A DNA stretch of 64,000 bases from Acanthochlamys bracteata (GCA_019914995.1 CM034145.1:434001-498000); one strand, 5' to 3'. Shown: positions 35,401 through 48,921, numbered from the stretch's first letter. The notes: a model not told the origin generated them from the sequence alone. A program made the numbers and translations.

Positions 35401-36504
35401 TGGAGCATTGATTTCATAACCATCAGGAAGGCAATAAACTCTTTCCGTCTCCAGGTTGATAAAGACATGATGCCCTGCTTCCAAGCTATGTGTATATGCA
35501 TGGGAATTCAGACCTCTCCCTTGATAACACTTCCCGCAAACAAGGCACGCGTATGCATTGAAATTTGATAGAGAAATAGAGCAGAACTTCTAAAATCAAA
35601 ATCAAGCACCTATGACAGGAAAAATAGAAGACTTTAAAAGCACCTTGAAGGAATACCAAACGCTCTGCTGGAAAAAACAAAGTAAGCAGATTGTGGAGAG
35701 CATTGCTTATTAGGCTACTAAATCATAAGTAGATTGGACAAGGCACAATATCCTCAAGTGTTAGACTATCAGCAATCTTCATCTTCAAAAGAATATAGTA
35801 AAAATTGTAAATTCGAATTTGCAACCATAATGCATCAATAAAGCCAAAAGCCATCAGCCAAATTCTGAGGACTAAGTTTAAGTTTTTGCATGACCATCTG
35901 CTTGAGCTAAACAATGCTGAATCCCAAAATAAGCAAAAGCTGCTTGAGGAACCATCCATTCAGATCTTATTTAAACCAAGAACACACCAAACTAAACAGT
36001 ACCAAATTCTGAAATCAATCCCTAAACTTTCTTCTAGTTGCAAATATTATATCTTACTCATAACTTTACTAGAATCAATTTCATTCCATTGAACAGGAAA
36101 CTTTCACTCGTCACAATTCCTTGAAACCCCAAAGTCATTTCAGCCAGAATTCAACTATGAGCTTATAAGTTAACACCTACTTACTTGTTAGAACAAATCT
36201 AACCCAAAACAAAGTCACATCGATCATTTCACTGATAATTCAAACAACAAAATCTTCTAACTTGCCGATTAACAGTGTCAAGATAGGGACACATCTCCGT
36301 ATCTCCACCTGTCTCTGTCTCTTCGGGTGCGGAGGCGTCTTCATCTTCTTCCTCTTGTTCTTCTACTTCAACTTTTTCTCGTGTGTAATGATTCTGGTTC
36401 AGTTTATGTTTCAGTTGTTGTTTCTTGTGTACTTCTTCATCGTCGCTACTGTATGGAGCTAACGGAAGAACGTTCCCACCTCCGTTCTCCGGTGGCGATT
36501 CCAT
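32409..36504 (-). CDS. Sad1/USP39-like tri-snRNP splicing factor, with four one-base gaps
   Basis: The family is a ubiquitin-protease-like, catalytically dead component of the U4/U6.U5 tri-snRNP. Nine exons on the minus strand: 36262-36504, 35366-35609 (or -35589), 34280-34363, 33886-34067, 33627-33796, 33310-33525, 32848-33016, 32584-32755, 32409-32502. Exon 1 is acidic and ends CPYLDTVNRQ. Exon 2 holds the zinc-finger UBP part (CLVCGKCYQG, SHAYTHSLEAGHHVF). Later exons carry LMRVTPLRNFFLLPENYENS, FLMLGLDLPPPHLF, KLPKYLIVPMRRFTKNNF and SYRVFVQRKSEELWY; the usual USP catalytic Cys is absent, as in Sad1. Exons 2, 3, 4 and 5 are each one base short of an open join (near 35591, 34284, 34024 and 33646). 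Either the gene is decaying or the assembly has errors. The other five exons are intact. Confidence 0.85.
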
Positions 36505-36941
36505 TTCTGAGAAGAACAAATTTATTCAATTCTTTTAGAAACAACAGCCCTAGAACTTGAATTTGGCCAAACAGAAAAAGAAAGATTTTCGAATTAAGAC
36601 CTTAAGATAATAAATTTGCATTCTAGATCATCAAGAGACTTCCAATTTTTTCTGTTTTAGTGCATGTTTGCTGTAGTAATTAAATAGATAAAATAGTATT
36701 ATTTTTGTTATAAATACACACTTGTAAAAATAATATAAGTTCTGTTATCAATATACAAAGCTCTTATGGAAAATTCTTCTTTACAAAACTTGAGATCCTT
36801 GGATACTGCATGCCAAAAGGTTCACCTAGCATCAGTAAGAATGCATAACGAAACAAAACCAAAATTTTTAACCGAAACCATTCTTTAGCCCGATAAAACA
36901 CATTTGCCATGCTAGCACAGCTTCCACCTAGGATTATGATT

Positions 36942-39900
36942 TCAACAGCATTGGCATTCTGCATCTTTCTTTTCCTGTTCCGCGACAACCATAAGCATCT
37001 CCAGCCGCTTGTCAAATAGAGCAGCACTCTCATCTCTCTTGTCAAGCTCTGCAGCTTCAGCCTCGAGCCACTTCTCTCGCAGGTCATCGAGAATGTTGCC
37101 CTGGTCTGTGTTGCCCCCAGCTCCTGGAGCACTCGGTAGTGTTGTACGCAGAGAATCCTGACCAGAAGGTGGCGGGAACGTCAACAGCATTGCTCGGAAC
37201 TCTGGAGTATCAGCAAATGACTCGAAATTGCATGCAATGACATCTAAGCAATATTCCCTTATCTTCAAGACTCCATACCTGCATGATGAGAGTTAGCTGA
37301 TTCAATACTTGTACACATGAGATGACTCAAATGACGAGGATTGCATGAATAGCATTTCATTCTAAAACGATTAAGTGGTTCTAATCCATTGATTCTACTG
37401 GTTCCAAATGAAATCTATCATTGACTCAAACGATAGGCTTCTACTTAAGAAACTTTGCTTTCTCTAGTAAATCCAGTTCAGTCAATTATTCATGATGCTA
37501 CCTCCAATAGCTGAACTTAAGTTCAAAAGAAGAAGAAGAAGAAATTATAACAAAGTAACAAAGAAAAAAAGAGAAGAAGTCCGAGGTAGAAGCCTGACAT
37601 GTCGGCTAATAGAAGCCAATGGCAAATCTCTGCTGGTGAAGCTGTCTCTAAGTGCGGTAATAATACATCAGCAACAGCACGCTTCAGAGGAAACAACAAA
37701 TATCTTGAGGCAACATCAAAAATCTCTTCAGCCTACACAATGAGAATAGCAATCAGGTATCCGAGACACACAAGTAATATTATTCAAATGCTCTTTTTTT
37801 ATGTGAAATACCTGATCGGGGTCCACATCTTTCACACCGTCCGTGTACCTGAACGCCACCGCATCGTCAGTAAAGCCAAAATTATATAGTGCGGAAGAAT
37901 TGATAGCTATATGGACCCGCAAACTTACATGTATTCCAACATTTTCTCGAATGTTTCTGTCCTCAAGTCATGTACCTCAAGAAGAGGAAGGGAATCTTGA
38001 GGAAGGTCATAACCTTCTTCACAGAAACCCGTCATACGGGAAAGTCTTGCCTTCAAATATTCTGATCTTGATGCTAAAATGACTTGGTGACATCTGAAAA
38101 TTCTTTTGTCTACCTTTAGGCATACGTCAGCAAGGTCATCACCTGGTTCCCTCAGATGCACCGCACATGTATCATTCTCATCATCAGCAGAAGCATTTGC
38201 AAGTTCACTGCTGGATTTTGCAAGGGAATTTTGCAAGATCCGATGCATGGCAGAAGGAAGCCTGTCTTGCTCAGGCAGAGACGAGCCCAGCAAGATAAAT
38301 CTTTTTTGGGAATTATCAATGTCTCTCAAGGTCTTGTGCTGTGCATATCTTTGATGCATCAATTCTTTTTCTATAATATTCTGCAGCTCCTCACATTTGC
38401 AGGCCTTGCAAGTGCGTGCAAGATCCTCCATATCATCCACAGCAACTTCGAGTCTATCAGAGTAAAAGAAATATATTAAGCTATACAATGCAGAGTAAGA
38501 TAACTTTTGGCTTGAGAATCTCACTTCCTTCCTCTCCTTCCAGTCAGTTTCAAACTTCCTCTTGAAGAAGGGAGATCGAGCACTTAGAATGACTCTGTGA
38601 GCTTCGATTGGTCTTCCATCAATATAAAAAGTTATATCCGGAGGAAATGAAGTAGCACCAGACTCCTCATTGGATGTGTATTTGCCTGTTAAAATAGTTG
38701 TGTCGTTCATTAATTGTATGATAAATAGGGGAAAAGAAATTGAACATCTCAAATCATAATCTCCTACATCCTGAAACTCAAGCTATCAGCAACAAGTGGA
38801 ATGTCTTAACTACAGGCATCACATACTCAGTTCCACAGTATGGTAACATTTCAACTCATAGTCAATATTTTCATGTTAGCCATATCTTTCAGAGCAATCC
38901 ACATTTCCACTTGGGCCCCAAACTTGACCATCCACGTTGTTTACCTTCTTTCCATAGCTATCTTTTGGTATAGTCTGATCAATAAACTCTACTGATAAAA
39001 TATCATGTGGCAAAGACATGATCTTGACATGTGAAAACACATTCAAAAACACCTCTGCGCCGCTGTGTGGATAGAAGAATAGTTTTCCATCTTTTATTTT
39101 AGTTTAACAGATTGCACATGAAACAACCAAATGAAATGCTTTTCATAAAATTCAAGGCAACTAACAGACAGAGCCCAAGCAATTGCGGCACTTGTCCTGC
39201 CCTCTTAATCATCACCTTACAACCCAATATAGTACCTCACCTGCACTAAAGCCATTAAAATACTGCTCCACAAAAGCTTTCCAGTTAGCAGCACGCCCGA
39301 AGAAAGTCTCCCTAAGATCTGCCGCAAGTGGTGCTAATGGTGGCGGCCTCGCCTCATACCTCCTCAGCAACTTCCTCACCCTCAAATTCAATGCTGCATA
39401 GTGACACCTGCATTTGGAGTGACAACCTTCTGCAAATTCATGGTTATGACATTTTGCAATATTATCACACGTAGCAACATGTAAATTATTTCTGCAAATC
39501 GAGCCTCCGGACATCATTGTTCTCAAGTACATTTTGACACAAGCCTACCTTGGAGAGAAACTACTATAGCAAAACAAGGGAATCTCTTATCAAAACCAAC
39601 TCACTAAAACAATCATTTCTTGCAATACCAGAAATCTGGAGCATCGTAGGTTATTAACCTTCTAAACTCAACAACAACAACAACGCCAGAGCAATATGAA
39701 TTCCTATTCAGCATTCAAAACTATCACGTACTATACTAAAGTAACGTGAATCAATCACAAACCAAGATAGCAACTTCTTGCAAAATCAAGCACCCCAAAT
39801 TATCACTTCTCGAACTACCACAACATCCAGAATCTATCATAGAGCAAGATGACAACGTTTTTAAAACCCACATTCCAAAACTAAAACTTTACGCTAAATC

Positions 39901-40328
39901 ACAACATTTCCGAACCAATCCAACACCAAGACGAAAGCCTTTTCACAACCTAATTCCCCAAAAGAAATTTTCATCAAAGAAAAGAAAGGGCAAAAAACAA
40001 AACAAAACCTGTCACCATCGAAGGTTCGTTCAGCACAAATAGCTCCAGCTTCGAGCAGCATCTGCGCAGCTTCCACATGCCCAGCATAACAAGCATAATA
40101 TAAAGGTACAGAATCCCATCTATCTCTCTGGTTAACGTTAACTCCGGTTTCAAGAAGATAACGGAGCCGTTCAAGATCACCAGCACGAGCAGCTTCGAAA
40201 ACATCCCCGGCGGGAACCTTCTTTAACGGCGTTGACGGCTTTAAATCTTCCGTTTCCAGGTCTAGATCGAGTTCTGGATCGAGTTCCCATGGCGGCCGGT
40301 TCGGTTCAGTGTTGAACCGGGAAGACAT
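36942..40328 (-). CDS. Ankyrin repeat plus double BTB/POZ protein
   Basis: Six exons on the minus strand (40009-40328, 39241-39407, 37929-38685, 37812-37848, 37599-37732, 36942-37278) join in phase to 583 residues. The order is: acidic start; ankyrin repeats at about residues 40-110 ([40 protein letters not shown]); first BTB at about 175-265 ([20 protein letters not shown]); second BTB at about 345-430 ([20 protein letters not shown]); a helical C-terminal part ([20 protein letters not shown]) and a charged coiled end ([20 protein letters not shown]). This is the ABTB1-like architecture found once in plants. BTB proteins of this kind serve as substrate adaptors for Cullin3 ubiquitin ligases; that role is inferred from the family. 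The start is the second ATG of the frame, just before [16 protein letters not shown]. Confidence 0.93.
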
Positions 40329-40379
40329 CTCGTGGAGGAGACGGAGAGCTCGAAGTTGGAATGAAGAGAAAAACAAATT

Positions 40380-41579
40380 ATAATTATAATAATAAGAGAG
40401 TTAAATGAATGAATTAAAGAGGCGGCAAAATTTTAGTAGGCTTTATTTGGGCCCAACTGAAAACTACTGGCTTTATAAACTAAAAACATTAATGAGAAAT
40501 AAATAAAATCAATTATCACAAAATTTTTATTTACCATAAAATTTTACCATCACACGAAATTTACGTCACTTTTTCGTTTCATTATTTAAACACTTCATAA
40601 AACACTAGTTACCAATTAAACAATAGAGCTTTTAAAAGAAAAAGTTTTTATAAATTTTTTAAATTTTTTAATAAAAAATGTATGTAGAATACTTTTAAAA
40701 TTTTGGCAAAACCTTTTATGAGATGTATCACTTATTTTGATTTATAAAATAAAAAAAATAGCTTAAGTAATGCCAAACATAAGCATAATACTAAAGGTGG
40801 TAAACATACACCAAAAACTTATGAATTCTTCGGTAAAATTTTGCAGGACACTCCAAGGGCGTTGTTTGGCAATTGGCATTGCTTTACTAAAAATAGTTTT
40901 TAATTTTATATTTTTTATAAAATTTATATAAACTTTATTAAAATTTTACAAATATAAAAGTTTTATATAATCAATTTTATTATTATTTTTTTATATTTTA
41001 AATAAAATATTTTTAAAAAAATAGATAATTAGTTTTATTTTAAAAAATATTTTTATAAACATTTTTAAACAGCTCTTATCTATATATATAAAAAACAAGA
41101 AGAATTCTACATACACAGTTTTCTATTACCCGCAACGTTAATGACTTCAGGAACATTAAAGAAATTGTCCAATAACCCACACTGTAAACCACCCGAAAAA
41201 TCTCGCAATCTTTTTTTCTTTCCATATAATAACTCATCATAACATGAGAAAAAAATTTTTAAAATTTTTAAATACCTACAAAAGAATCAACCAAACAGGA
41301 TGAAGATATTAAACTGAATACAACCAGACTCCAGAAATGCTTCAGTTAAATAATAATCCATATACAGAACTTCAAAATTGAAGCAAATACATAAACGGAG
41401 CTGTTCTTGAACCTGCTTAACTCAAAACTAGCATGTTAATCGAAATGAAAAGAAGAAAAAGTAAGGAACTGAATTTCACTCTAAGTTATGTAATCTTATT
41501 TAACATTGCATGTTTTCCTCTGAAGCACTTTTCGGAGACATAATTGGTGTTCTTGTCTTTGATGCAGAGGAAGATTGGC
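40380..41579. other. Intergenic with AT-rich element tract
   Basis: Bases 40855-41065 ('ggcgttgtttggcaattggc' onward) look like a family II copy. Bases 41270-41579 are the 3' flank of the Rho GDI gene. No separate gene is seen. Confidence 0.55.
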
Positions 41580-44313
41580 TCATCTGTTTGATGGCCATTC
41601 TCTGCGGATATCAAAAGTGTAGTTGATCTCTAGGTAGCACTTGCCGTCATCATCAACAAACTGAGATACAATATCACAATAACTCATTAACACGAATGAA
41701 TCTTAATCATATTTCGATTTAATTCTACTGCAGGAATTGATTTCTAATCAGGAAAGATACATCACTGCAAGCATCTCATAAAGGTTCACGATACGGCATG
41801 CTCAGAACAGAAAGAACAGTTCTATCATGGCAAAAATCGAGATTATTCTATGGCAAGTGGCATTATAGCAAGCATTGCAAACCAATATTCACATTGACAT
41901 GCTTCATTATCTAATCATTAGTGTAAAAGGGTGTAGGTCCTGGTGTTACATAATAGTAGAGTCCCAATTTGTTATCACATAAAGTATTGTGAACAATGAT
42001 CCCACCTTCTAATAATGACTTAATGAGCAGTCTAAACGGGGAATTGGAAATCCTGCGGATAACATAAATGCATGAAGGTTTCTTAAACTACTTGTGAGTT
42101 GTCATAAGAACCTTTCAAACAAAATTTAAGATTTTCTTGAAATGGAAACTGGCATATGGAGAAGACAATTTACCAACAGATCGCTTCAAAGAACATAAAA
42201 GAAACAGCTATCAGCCAAAAATTTCAAGGCCCATTAAAAAGAAGAAAGTATGAAATTCTTATTGAACTTAATATCGTTCAGAAAGCAGGATGGAAAACTA
42301 GATATGTACAAGACCCAATTAACAATCCGAATCTCAAAAAAGTAAGACCTTAACTTAAATTGGAGAGACAAACATTGTCCGTGAAGTAGTTTTTCCAATA
42401 GTTACATACCTTTGATCTTGCAGAATATGATCCTCTCGCAAAAATACCAGATGGTGTGGTGTCTTCTGGTACCTCACATGTGTAAGGCTCAGCCTGAGGG
42501 CTTAAAGTTCCAAGCATTTCCCTCGTGCTATCAACTGAAATTTGAAAGTTTAAACAAAAACATTATTTGGACACATATACACTTTACATGCAATAGCTTT
42601 TCAACACTAAAGACGGCAAATAGAAATTAGAGCACCCACCCTTCATTCCAGTCTTCCATACTGTGTTGGTATATTTCAGTCCAGATACAATGTTGTTGCT
42701 GACTGAGAATGTAAACTTTAGTTTATAACGGCTACCTTCTTTGAGTGTGAACCATAAGCCCTTGATGTTGGGGACCTCAGGAATTGGGAGGACAATATCT
42801 GGTCTACCAGGTGAGAGGATTGAAAGGCTAATGATTTTGACTTCTGGCTCCAGGTTTTCTAAATTGGAAAGCAAAATGGCAGATTCAGTGGTTTTGGTAA
42901 AGTTTCGTCATCCATTAGGCAAGGAGATATGTTCATACAATAGAAATCCAGTAGTGGTTCCCAGTTCATTTATCACTGATTTTCAAAAGCATCAATAGAA
43001 GTCAAGGCATTGACCAACATGTCCAAAAATTTTCAATGTAGGTGCAATATTCAAAACATAAACATAAAATAATGACAAGAACTACTAACAGGTACTGATG
43101 ACAAAAACCTAATTTAAGATTAGATGTTGACATTAGGGTGATGGAAACAAGCCTCCAAACCTAGTATAGAGACAATTTTCAAAACTCAGGGAAAAAGAGA
43201 ACTTTAGCAGAACTAAGCCATGATTGAAGAAGAAAACAATGACTAGGACATGCCACGACCGACAAGTTGATTAAGGTCATTAAAATATGACATGTTGCAC
43301 TAAGAACTGAAATATTAAATGGTCTGCAAGTAACATAAATAGCAAACAAATAACTTTTCTTAAGAAGCGCAAGGTTGCCTGCAAAGTACAGAAGCATGGC
43401 ATGTTCAAACGACAACGATTCATACGCAGGAACATTTATGTAAGAAAAAACTTTTAAAACAGCTTATCTAAAAATTCACATTATCAAATATTATATACGA
43501 GAAGCAGGTCATCTGGAAATGCGTCGAAATAATTTGTTGATTGAACGTATCTCAAAAGTTACAAACAACAGGTCTATAACAGTAACTTTTTAAGAAGTTG
43601 GTTTGTATCACAGTAGCAAGAACAAAAGAACTGCATCACATAAATAGAACAATAGCACAAATTCATGATTCTCCAAAGAAGAAATTATCATAACTGATCT
43701 CAAATTACCTCCAACTGAGTTCAAATCAACACCAGCCAAAAGCTGCTCCTTCCATCTCCTCAGGCTCTCATCATCCTGTCCACCAAAACACAGACAACAA
43801 AACAGAAGAGACAATCATAAGCACATATCATGATACCAGACTCTTGTAAGATATAGATCATACATCTATAAAGAGAAAGAATCCAATGCCTGCTTATACT
43901 ATAAAACAAAACATCCAAACAAATCCAAGGACACAAACCTAAAAAGAACTAAAATTTTTAATGACAACAAATGTTACAAAAATAGCAAAAATTATCTCAA
44001 GAAATTGAAATTTTGTGGGGAACTGAAGAGTTAGAAAGAATCAAAGCCACACCTTGTCTTTCTCCAGTTGCTCTTTGATGCTGACGTTAGGGCCAACATC
44101 AATGTTCTTCAAACACTTGCCATCTTCATCATCCTCTTCATCTTCTGTTGCATAAAGAGAAGCTTCACTTATTTGCCTGCTAATATTATTAACACCATCA
44201 TCTCCTTCATCTCCACCACCAACACCATTAATTTCTTCCTTCACTTCAATCTCTGTAGAGTCCTTTTCTTCAATCCCCATTTCCTCTGAAGGAGCTTCAA
44301 CAGCAAGAGACAT
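41580..44313 (-). CDS. Rho GDP-dissociation inhibitor (RhoGDI)
   Basis: Five exons on the minus strand (44053-44313, 43709-43775, 42640-42858, 42410-42534, 41580-41660) give 250 residues. The protein extracts ROP/Rac GTPases from membranes by shielding their prenyl group, and in plants helps confine ROP activity to growing tips. The first 80 residues are acidic and disordered, as in plant RhoGDIs, and end VSIKEQLEKDK. The Ig-like core follows: DDESLRRWKEQLLAGVD, SILSPGRPDIVLPIPE, KGLWFTLKEGSRYKLKFTFS, NNIVSGLKYTNTVWKTGMKV, GIFARGSYSARSKF, and the closing CYLEINYTFDIRREWPSNR. All joins are in phase. I use the third codon of the open frame (MSLAVEAP) because MSL is the common start in the family. 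Confidence 0.95.
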
Positions 44314-44349
44314 TACCAACCAACAAAACCAGCTTCAAATTCAACACTC

Positions 44350-47300
44350 AGACCGCAGGAGTAGAGCACAAAAAAGTCTCAGCTTTGCTGGGTTTTGAAA
44401 AATCTTTGGAGCTCAAATTGAAAGGAATTCAAAGATTACCCAACAATCACTAAAGTACACAAAAAAAAGTTCAAAAAGAAAGAAAGTGTTAGAAACCAAA
44501 GACAAATATGAACAACAAAAGGTTTCGAAATATGTGCAAGGATTGGATTTTAAGAATGCGGAAGCATGGGAACAAGAAGAAGAACCTCAAAGATTGAAAC
44601 TTCTGTTGTTAATGGTTGCAATAACCCACAAAAAAATTGAAACTTTTTTTTGTGTTAAGTGATTCAAGAACCTGTGAAGAGAGAGAGAATGAAGAGATTT
44701 CTAGAGAGATATTATCAAAATAGTGACTCTTTTTAGCAAGAGAGGTGGGGAGAACGTGAATGTCACTTATTAGAAAGAAATGGGAAGAAGAATATTGAAT
44801 GGAGAAGGAGACGGAAAGCTTCTTGACCCTTTATTTATCTTCAACTCATTTCCTTCAATTAATATTTTTCCCTAGAAGGATAATTTCTTATGTTTCCTTT
44901 TTGGGGCATATTCAATTATGAAAAACAAATTTTGCAAAATAATATTGTACAAATTTTAGAAAATAAATATATAAACAAAATATTAAGAAATGTTTGGCGT
45001 TGCTTATTTTTTAATTTTAAATTTTATTAATTTTAATTTTAAGGTTTTAATAAATCTTATAAATTTTTTACAACTTCTTTTAAAATTTTAAAAATATAAC
45101 AAGAATTTATCGTAATTTATATTATTATTTATTTTATCTTTTAATGTCAGCAAATAGAACTTAAAAAAAAAAAAAAAATATTATTCATTTTAAAAATTAT
45201 TTTTCATTAAGACTCTAACTATCTCCTAAAATAATTTGATGAAAGTATATGATAATCTTGATACTATGTAATGAAATTAGTAATGAAAATATATTTGATT
45301 AGTAATGAAATTAGAAAAAGTTTGAAGTTTGTGTTGTGCGCCAAAGGGTGGATTTTGAGTTTGTGCGTTTGTTTACTTTAAAATAACTTGAATTTTAAAA
45401 ATTAAATTAAAAATTAAAAATATTTAATAAAAAATAAATGTGTATATTAATTTAAAATTAAATTTAAAAATTTACTTCAATAAAATTTTTTTTAAAATTT
45501 TATTATTTTATATTGAAATGAGTTTGAAAAATTAAATTAATAGTTTAGAAAACCGGCCTGTGTTTCAAACACACATAAATTTATGTTTTTTTTCAAATTT
45601 TAGCTTCTGAAAAATTTGTTTGTTTCAATTATAAAAAAATTTAGAACTCAATTTTCACGTACGAAGCTCTAACTTAATTTTTTTATTTATATACTTTTCA
45701 ATATAATTATATTTTTTAATTTTTAATATATTTTTAAAAATTATTAAAATATAAATACTGAATTCTATTTTTATTTTATTTTTAAAAAAAATTATTTTTT
45801 ATTTTTTATTTTTATAAAATTTAATTATGAATATTTAAAATAAGTGTCAAATATCACATAATGTAACAACGATAGGGCCACATTTACGTTTTCCTAAATA
45901 AAAGTTTAAAATAAATTCATAAAATATGAGTTATTAAAAATAAATAAATTAATATATAAAAATAATTTATATTTTATAGTAATTAGTATAAATTAATATG
46001 AAAACTTGGGCTAATAAAGTGTAAAATTAGACAGACAAAAGAGTACAAAATAAAAAAATTTCCCAAGTTTTGAGGGCAATGAACAGTTACGCATTGAACT
46101 CTAAAAGCGCGTTTACCAACACTCATAATTTTATTTTTTTAAATTTACTTTTAATATAAAATAAATAAAAAAGTTAAAATACAATTTTTTATCAAATTTT
46201 TTAAATTCATTTTTAAAACTTATTATTAATAAAAAGTTTATTTTTATTAAATATTTTTAATTTAATTTTAAATTTATTTCTTAGAAATTATACTTCCAAA
46301 GCCTAATTAAACACGCTCTAACAGTCAGTTTGCAAATTTCAAAGTTTTTTAAAGTTATGAAATTTGAAATTGAATGAGTTATAAACATAATAATAATATC
46401 CATTCATTACCAAGACAAACAAGTCTACACGGCATTCCGCTGACTCCTTTGTTCCAGTTAATTATCAACGGTTATTTATAAAGTCTGCTTTTTAAGTACT
46501 TATAAACAAATTCATAGAATAAAAAATATTTTATTATATTTTAAAATAAAAGTTTTATTTTCAAAAATAAAAATAAATAATAATAAAACTTTAAATATAA
46601 CTTTTTCATAGTTTCTATATTTTTAAATGACTTTTATAAAATATTTTTTCAAAAATATTTTTAAAAATATGAATTGAAAAAGTTAAAAATATTTTTTCAA
46701 AACGTAATTTCAAACGTGGTCTATATATTTTTTTCATCTAAGAGCAATATTTTTACATAAAAAATTACTTTCAAATAATTTTATATTTTTAAAAATAATT
46801 TATTTTTTTATAAAAATACTGTGGTGTATAAAAATAATCTTTAGAACATTTTTGGAGAAAAAAGAAAGACTAAAAATTAATTTAACTTAATATGATGGCA
46901 AAAAATTTAAAAAAATTAAAAATTTTGTTAGATCTGATTTATAATCGAACAAAAATAAAAAATAAATTCATATAATTAATCTCGGGCAAGTGCAATAAAC
47001 ACTCAGTTTGTTAATGCTATTGTAATTTATTTTTTTATAAAATCTTTCTTTTTAAAGAAAAACATACCCTTATTCAAATAAAATATGATTTTGAGATATG
47101 CATGCTTAACTTTATAGTTACCCATTAAACTTAGGTAACCAAATAGAGATAATAATTTTTTAGAGTAGAATATTTTTATTTTTTTTGAAAAATATGTTTT
47201 ATTTTTTTTATTTTTTAAAAAAATATAAAAATATATAATAATTTCTAGAGTAAAAAATTTTTTTACGTTTTTTAAATTTTTAAATAAATTTTTTAAATAT

Positions 47301-47900
47301 TTATAAAATATTTATTAAAAATATATAATTAAAAATTAAAAAAAAAACCGTTTAGAAAATGCAACCGAAACGCCCCTTTAACTATTTGTCACAACGCTCA
47401 ACTTACCCTGAGGGTGAGCATGCTTAAACAACAACCGGTTCAATTTTAAAATATATTGATTTAAACCATCGTTTAGTTTTATTTGTGATGAATTGAGTTG
47501 ATAGAAAAATGAATTCTTAAGAAAGTAAATTATTTAATTCAATTTCTAGAAATAAATTTAAAATAAATATGAGAAATTGTTTTGAAAAGTTTTATTATAA
47601 AATAGAAAAGTCTCAAATGTGAGAGTTTTGATGAAAACGAATGCCATAATTAGTGCGAAACATCTGCATGTCGAAATTGAACCAGTTGGATATCCGAGTG
47701 CAATTAAGACAGATTAATCGGGCTTTCACACTAAAGCCCAAACTAATGTCCATAAAAGCCCACTAAGGCCTACATACAAGCACCCAGGTTAGAAGTTTCC
47801 AAGCCCATTGTTGTTGAGCATGTCAATGGTTTTGGACTTTCAGCGTAAAAAGTTAACAACCTGGTCAACTGTTGACCACGTCGGTCAACTCTACTACAAA
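44350..47900. other. Intergenic; 5' flank of RhoGDI, AT-rich elements
   Basis: Bases 44340-44850 are the leader and promoter of the RhoGDI gene, possibly with a leader intron. Bases 44990-45190 and 46480-46720 are family II-like tracts. Bases 47150-47385 end 'aaccgaaacgcccc' and look like a family II copy. Bases 47690-47800 ('gcccaaactaatgtccataa') are a non-coding patch with repeated 'gccca' strings. No gene is seen. Confidence 0.55.
45556..45847. mobile_element. AT-rich short inverted-repeat element, family I
   Basis: About 290 bp from 'gcctgtgtttcaaacac' to 'atatttaaaataagtgt'. It shares 'aattatattttttaattttt', 'attaaaatataaatactgaa' and 'aatttaattatgaatattta' with copies at 30676, 49653 and 6605. 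Confidence 0.65.
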
Positions 47901-47919
47901 CTCTCTCTCTTTCTCTCTG

Positions 47920-47927
47920 TATAAATA
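47920..47927 (+). promoter_or_regulatory. TATA box of the EF-hand gene
   Basis: TATAAATA after a CT-rich stretch, 49 bases before the ATG at 47969. The first ATG of the open frame (47927) overlaps this box, so it cannot be in the mRNA if the box is used. Confidence 0.8.
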
Positions 47928-47968
47928 TGTACGCAGGTGTAGCCCAAGCTCAAGCATATTCATTGACA

Positions 47969-48388
47969 ATGAGCGTAGAGATCCTTGACGGGGCGACGAT
48001 CCGCGACTTCGTCGGAGACGAAAAAGCTTTCAACATCTCCGTCAGAGCCCTTTTCGCTACTCTCGACGCCAACGGAGACGGAATATTGTCCTTCAAAGAG
48101 ATATCAAGTGAGCTGATGAGTCTGCGAGTTCTCGAAACGCATTTCGGGATCGACGGTGAGGGTCCCGGTCGCGACGAGCTGGTGAGGTTGTACGCTACGT
48201 TGTTCCGTAAGTTCGATCGCGATGGGAACGGTGCAGTCGATTTGGAAGAGTTTAAGGAGGAGATGAAGGAGATGATGCTCGCCGTAGCAGACGGGATCGG
48301 GATTGTTCCGGTGCAGATGGTACTGGAAGAAGGAAGTCTTCTGAAGAAAGCTGTCGAGAGGGAGAAGATGAAAACTATTTTCACCTAA
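47969..48388 (+). CDS. Two-EF-hand calcium-binding protein, intronless
   Basis: A single exon of 139 residues beginning MSVEILDGATIRDFVGDEKA, which I recognise as a plant family of short EF-hand proteins. The first loop is DANGDGILSFKE (residues 33-44) and the second DRDGNGAVDLEE (83-94). Both have Asp/Asn at positions 1, 3 and 5 and Glu at 12, so both should bind calcium. The end part GIVPVQMVLEEGSLLKKAVE is the family signature. It probably acts as a cytosolic calcium sensor; the target is unknown. The open frame extends upstream to 47927, but that ATG lies inside the TATA box. The coding part is much richer in G/C than the flanks. Convergent with the NAC gene. Confidence 0.9.
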   Translation: MSVEILDGATIRDFVGDEKAFNISVRALFATLDANGDGILSFKEISSELMSLRVLETHFGIDGEGPGRDELVRLYATLFRKFDRDGNGAVDLEEFKEEMKEMMLAVADGIGIVPVQMVLEEGSLLKKAVEREKMKTIFT

Positions 48389-48921
48389 CTTTTTTTTTTT
48401 TTTTTTGTTTAAAATTTGCGAATCAACTATGCATGTACTTTTATAGTTTTCTTTCTCGTATAAGGTTTTATGTATTTGTGATTTTATAGATTATTATCGA
48501 GTCATTGATATGTAATAAATATTTTCACCAATTAATTGCATTTTAGGGTCAGTATTTTACATACTCGCATTTACAGTAAAAATTCAACTCCTATCTATTT
48601 TTTCATATTTACAACTCACTTTCTTTCGCTAAAATAAATTCTGATTCATGTTCAGCTGCAGCAAAAAATTACAAAAACTAAAAAGCCATTTTCTTATTAT
48701 AAAAAACAAAAAATTTAAATTCACTTTCAATAATAATATTATAATAACTTACTTTTAACAATTAATTTTTTTAAAATTCATTTTCAGTTTAGAAAAAGCA
48801 CAACAAAACTAGAAAAAACTTGCATAATTCAAATTGTCCAAATGGAAAAATAAAATCCCCTTATACAACACTTTTTAAAAAGTTTTAAAAGTGTGATAGT
48901 CATCAGAAAATTAGTAGTCGA

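Noticed and set aside
47950-48384. 144-codon open frame antisense to the EF-hand gene
   Set aside because: It mirrors the EF-hand coding sequence, which has clear loops and a TATA box; the antisense frame matches no family I know.
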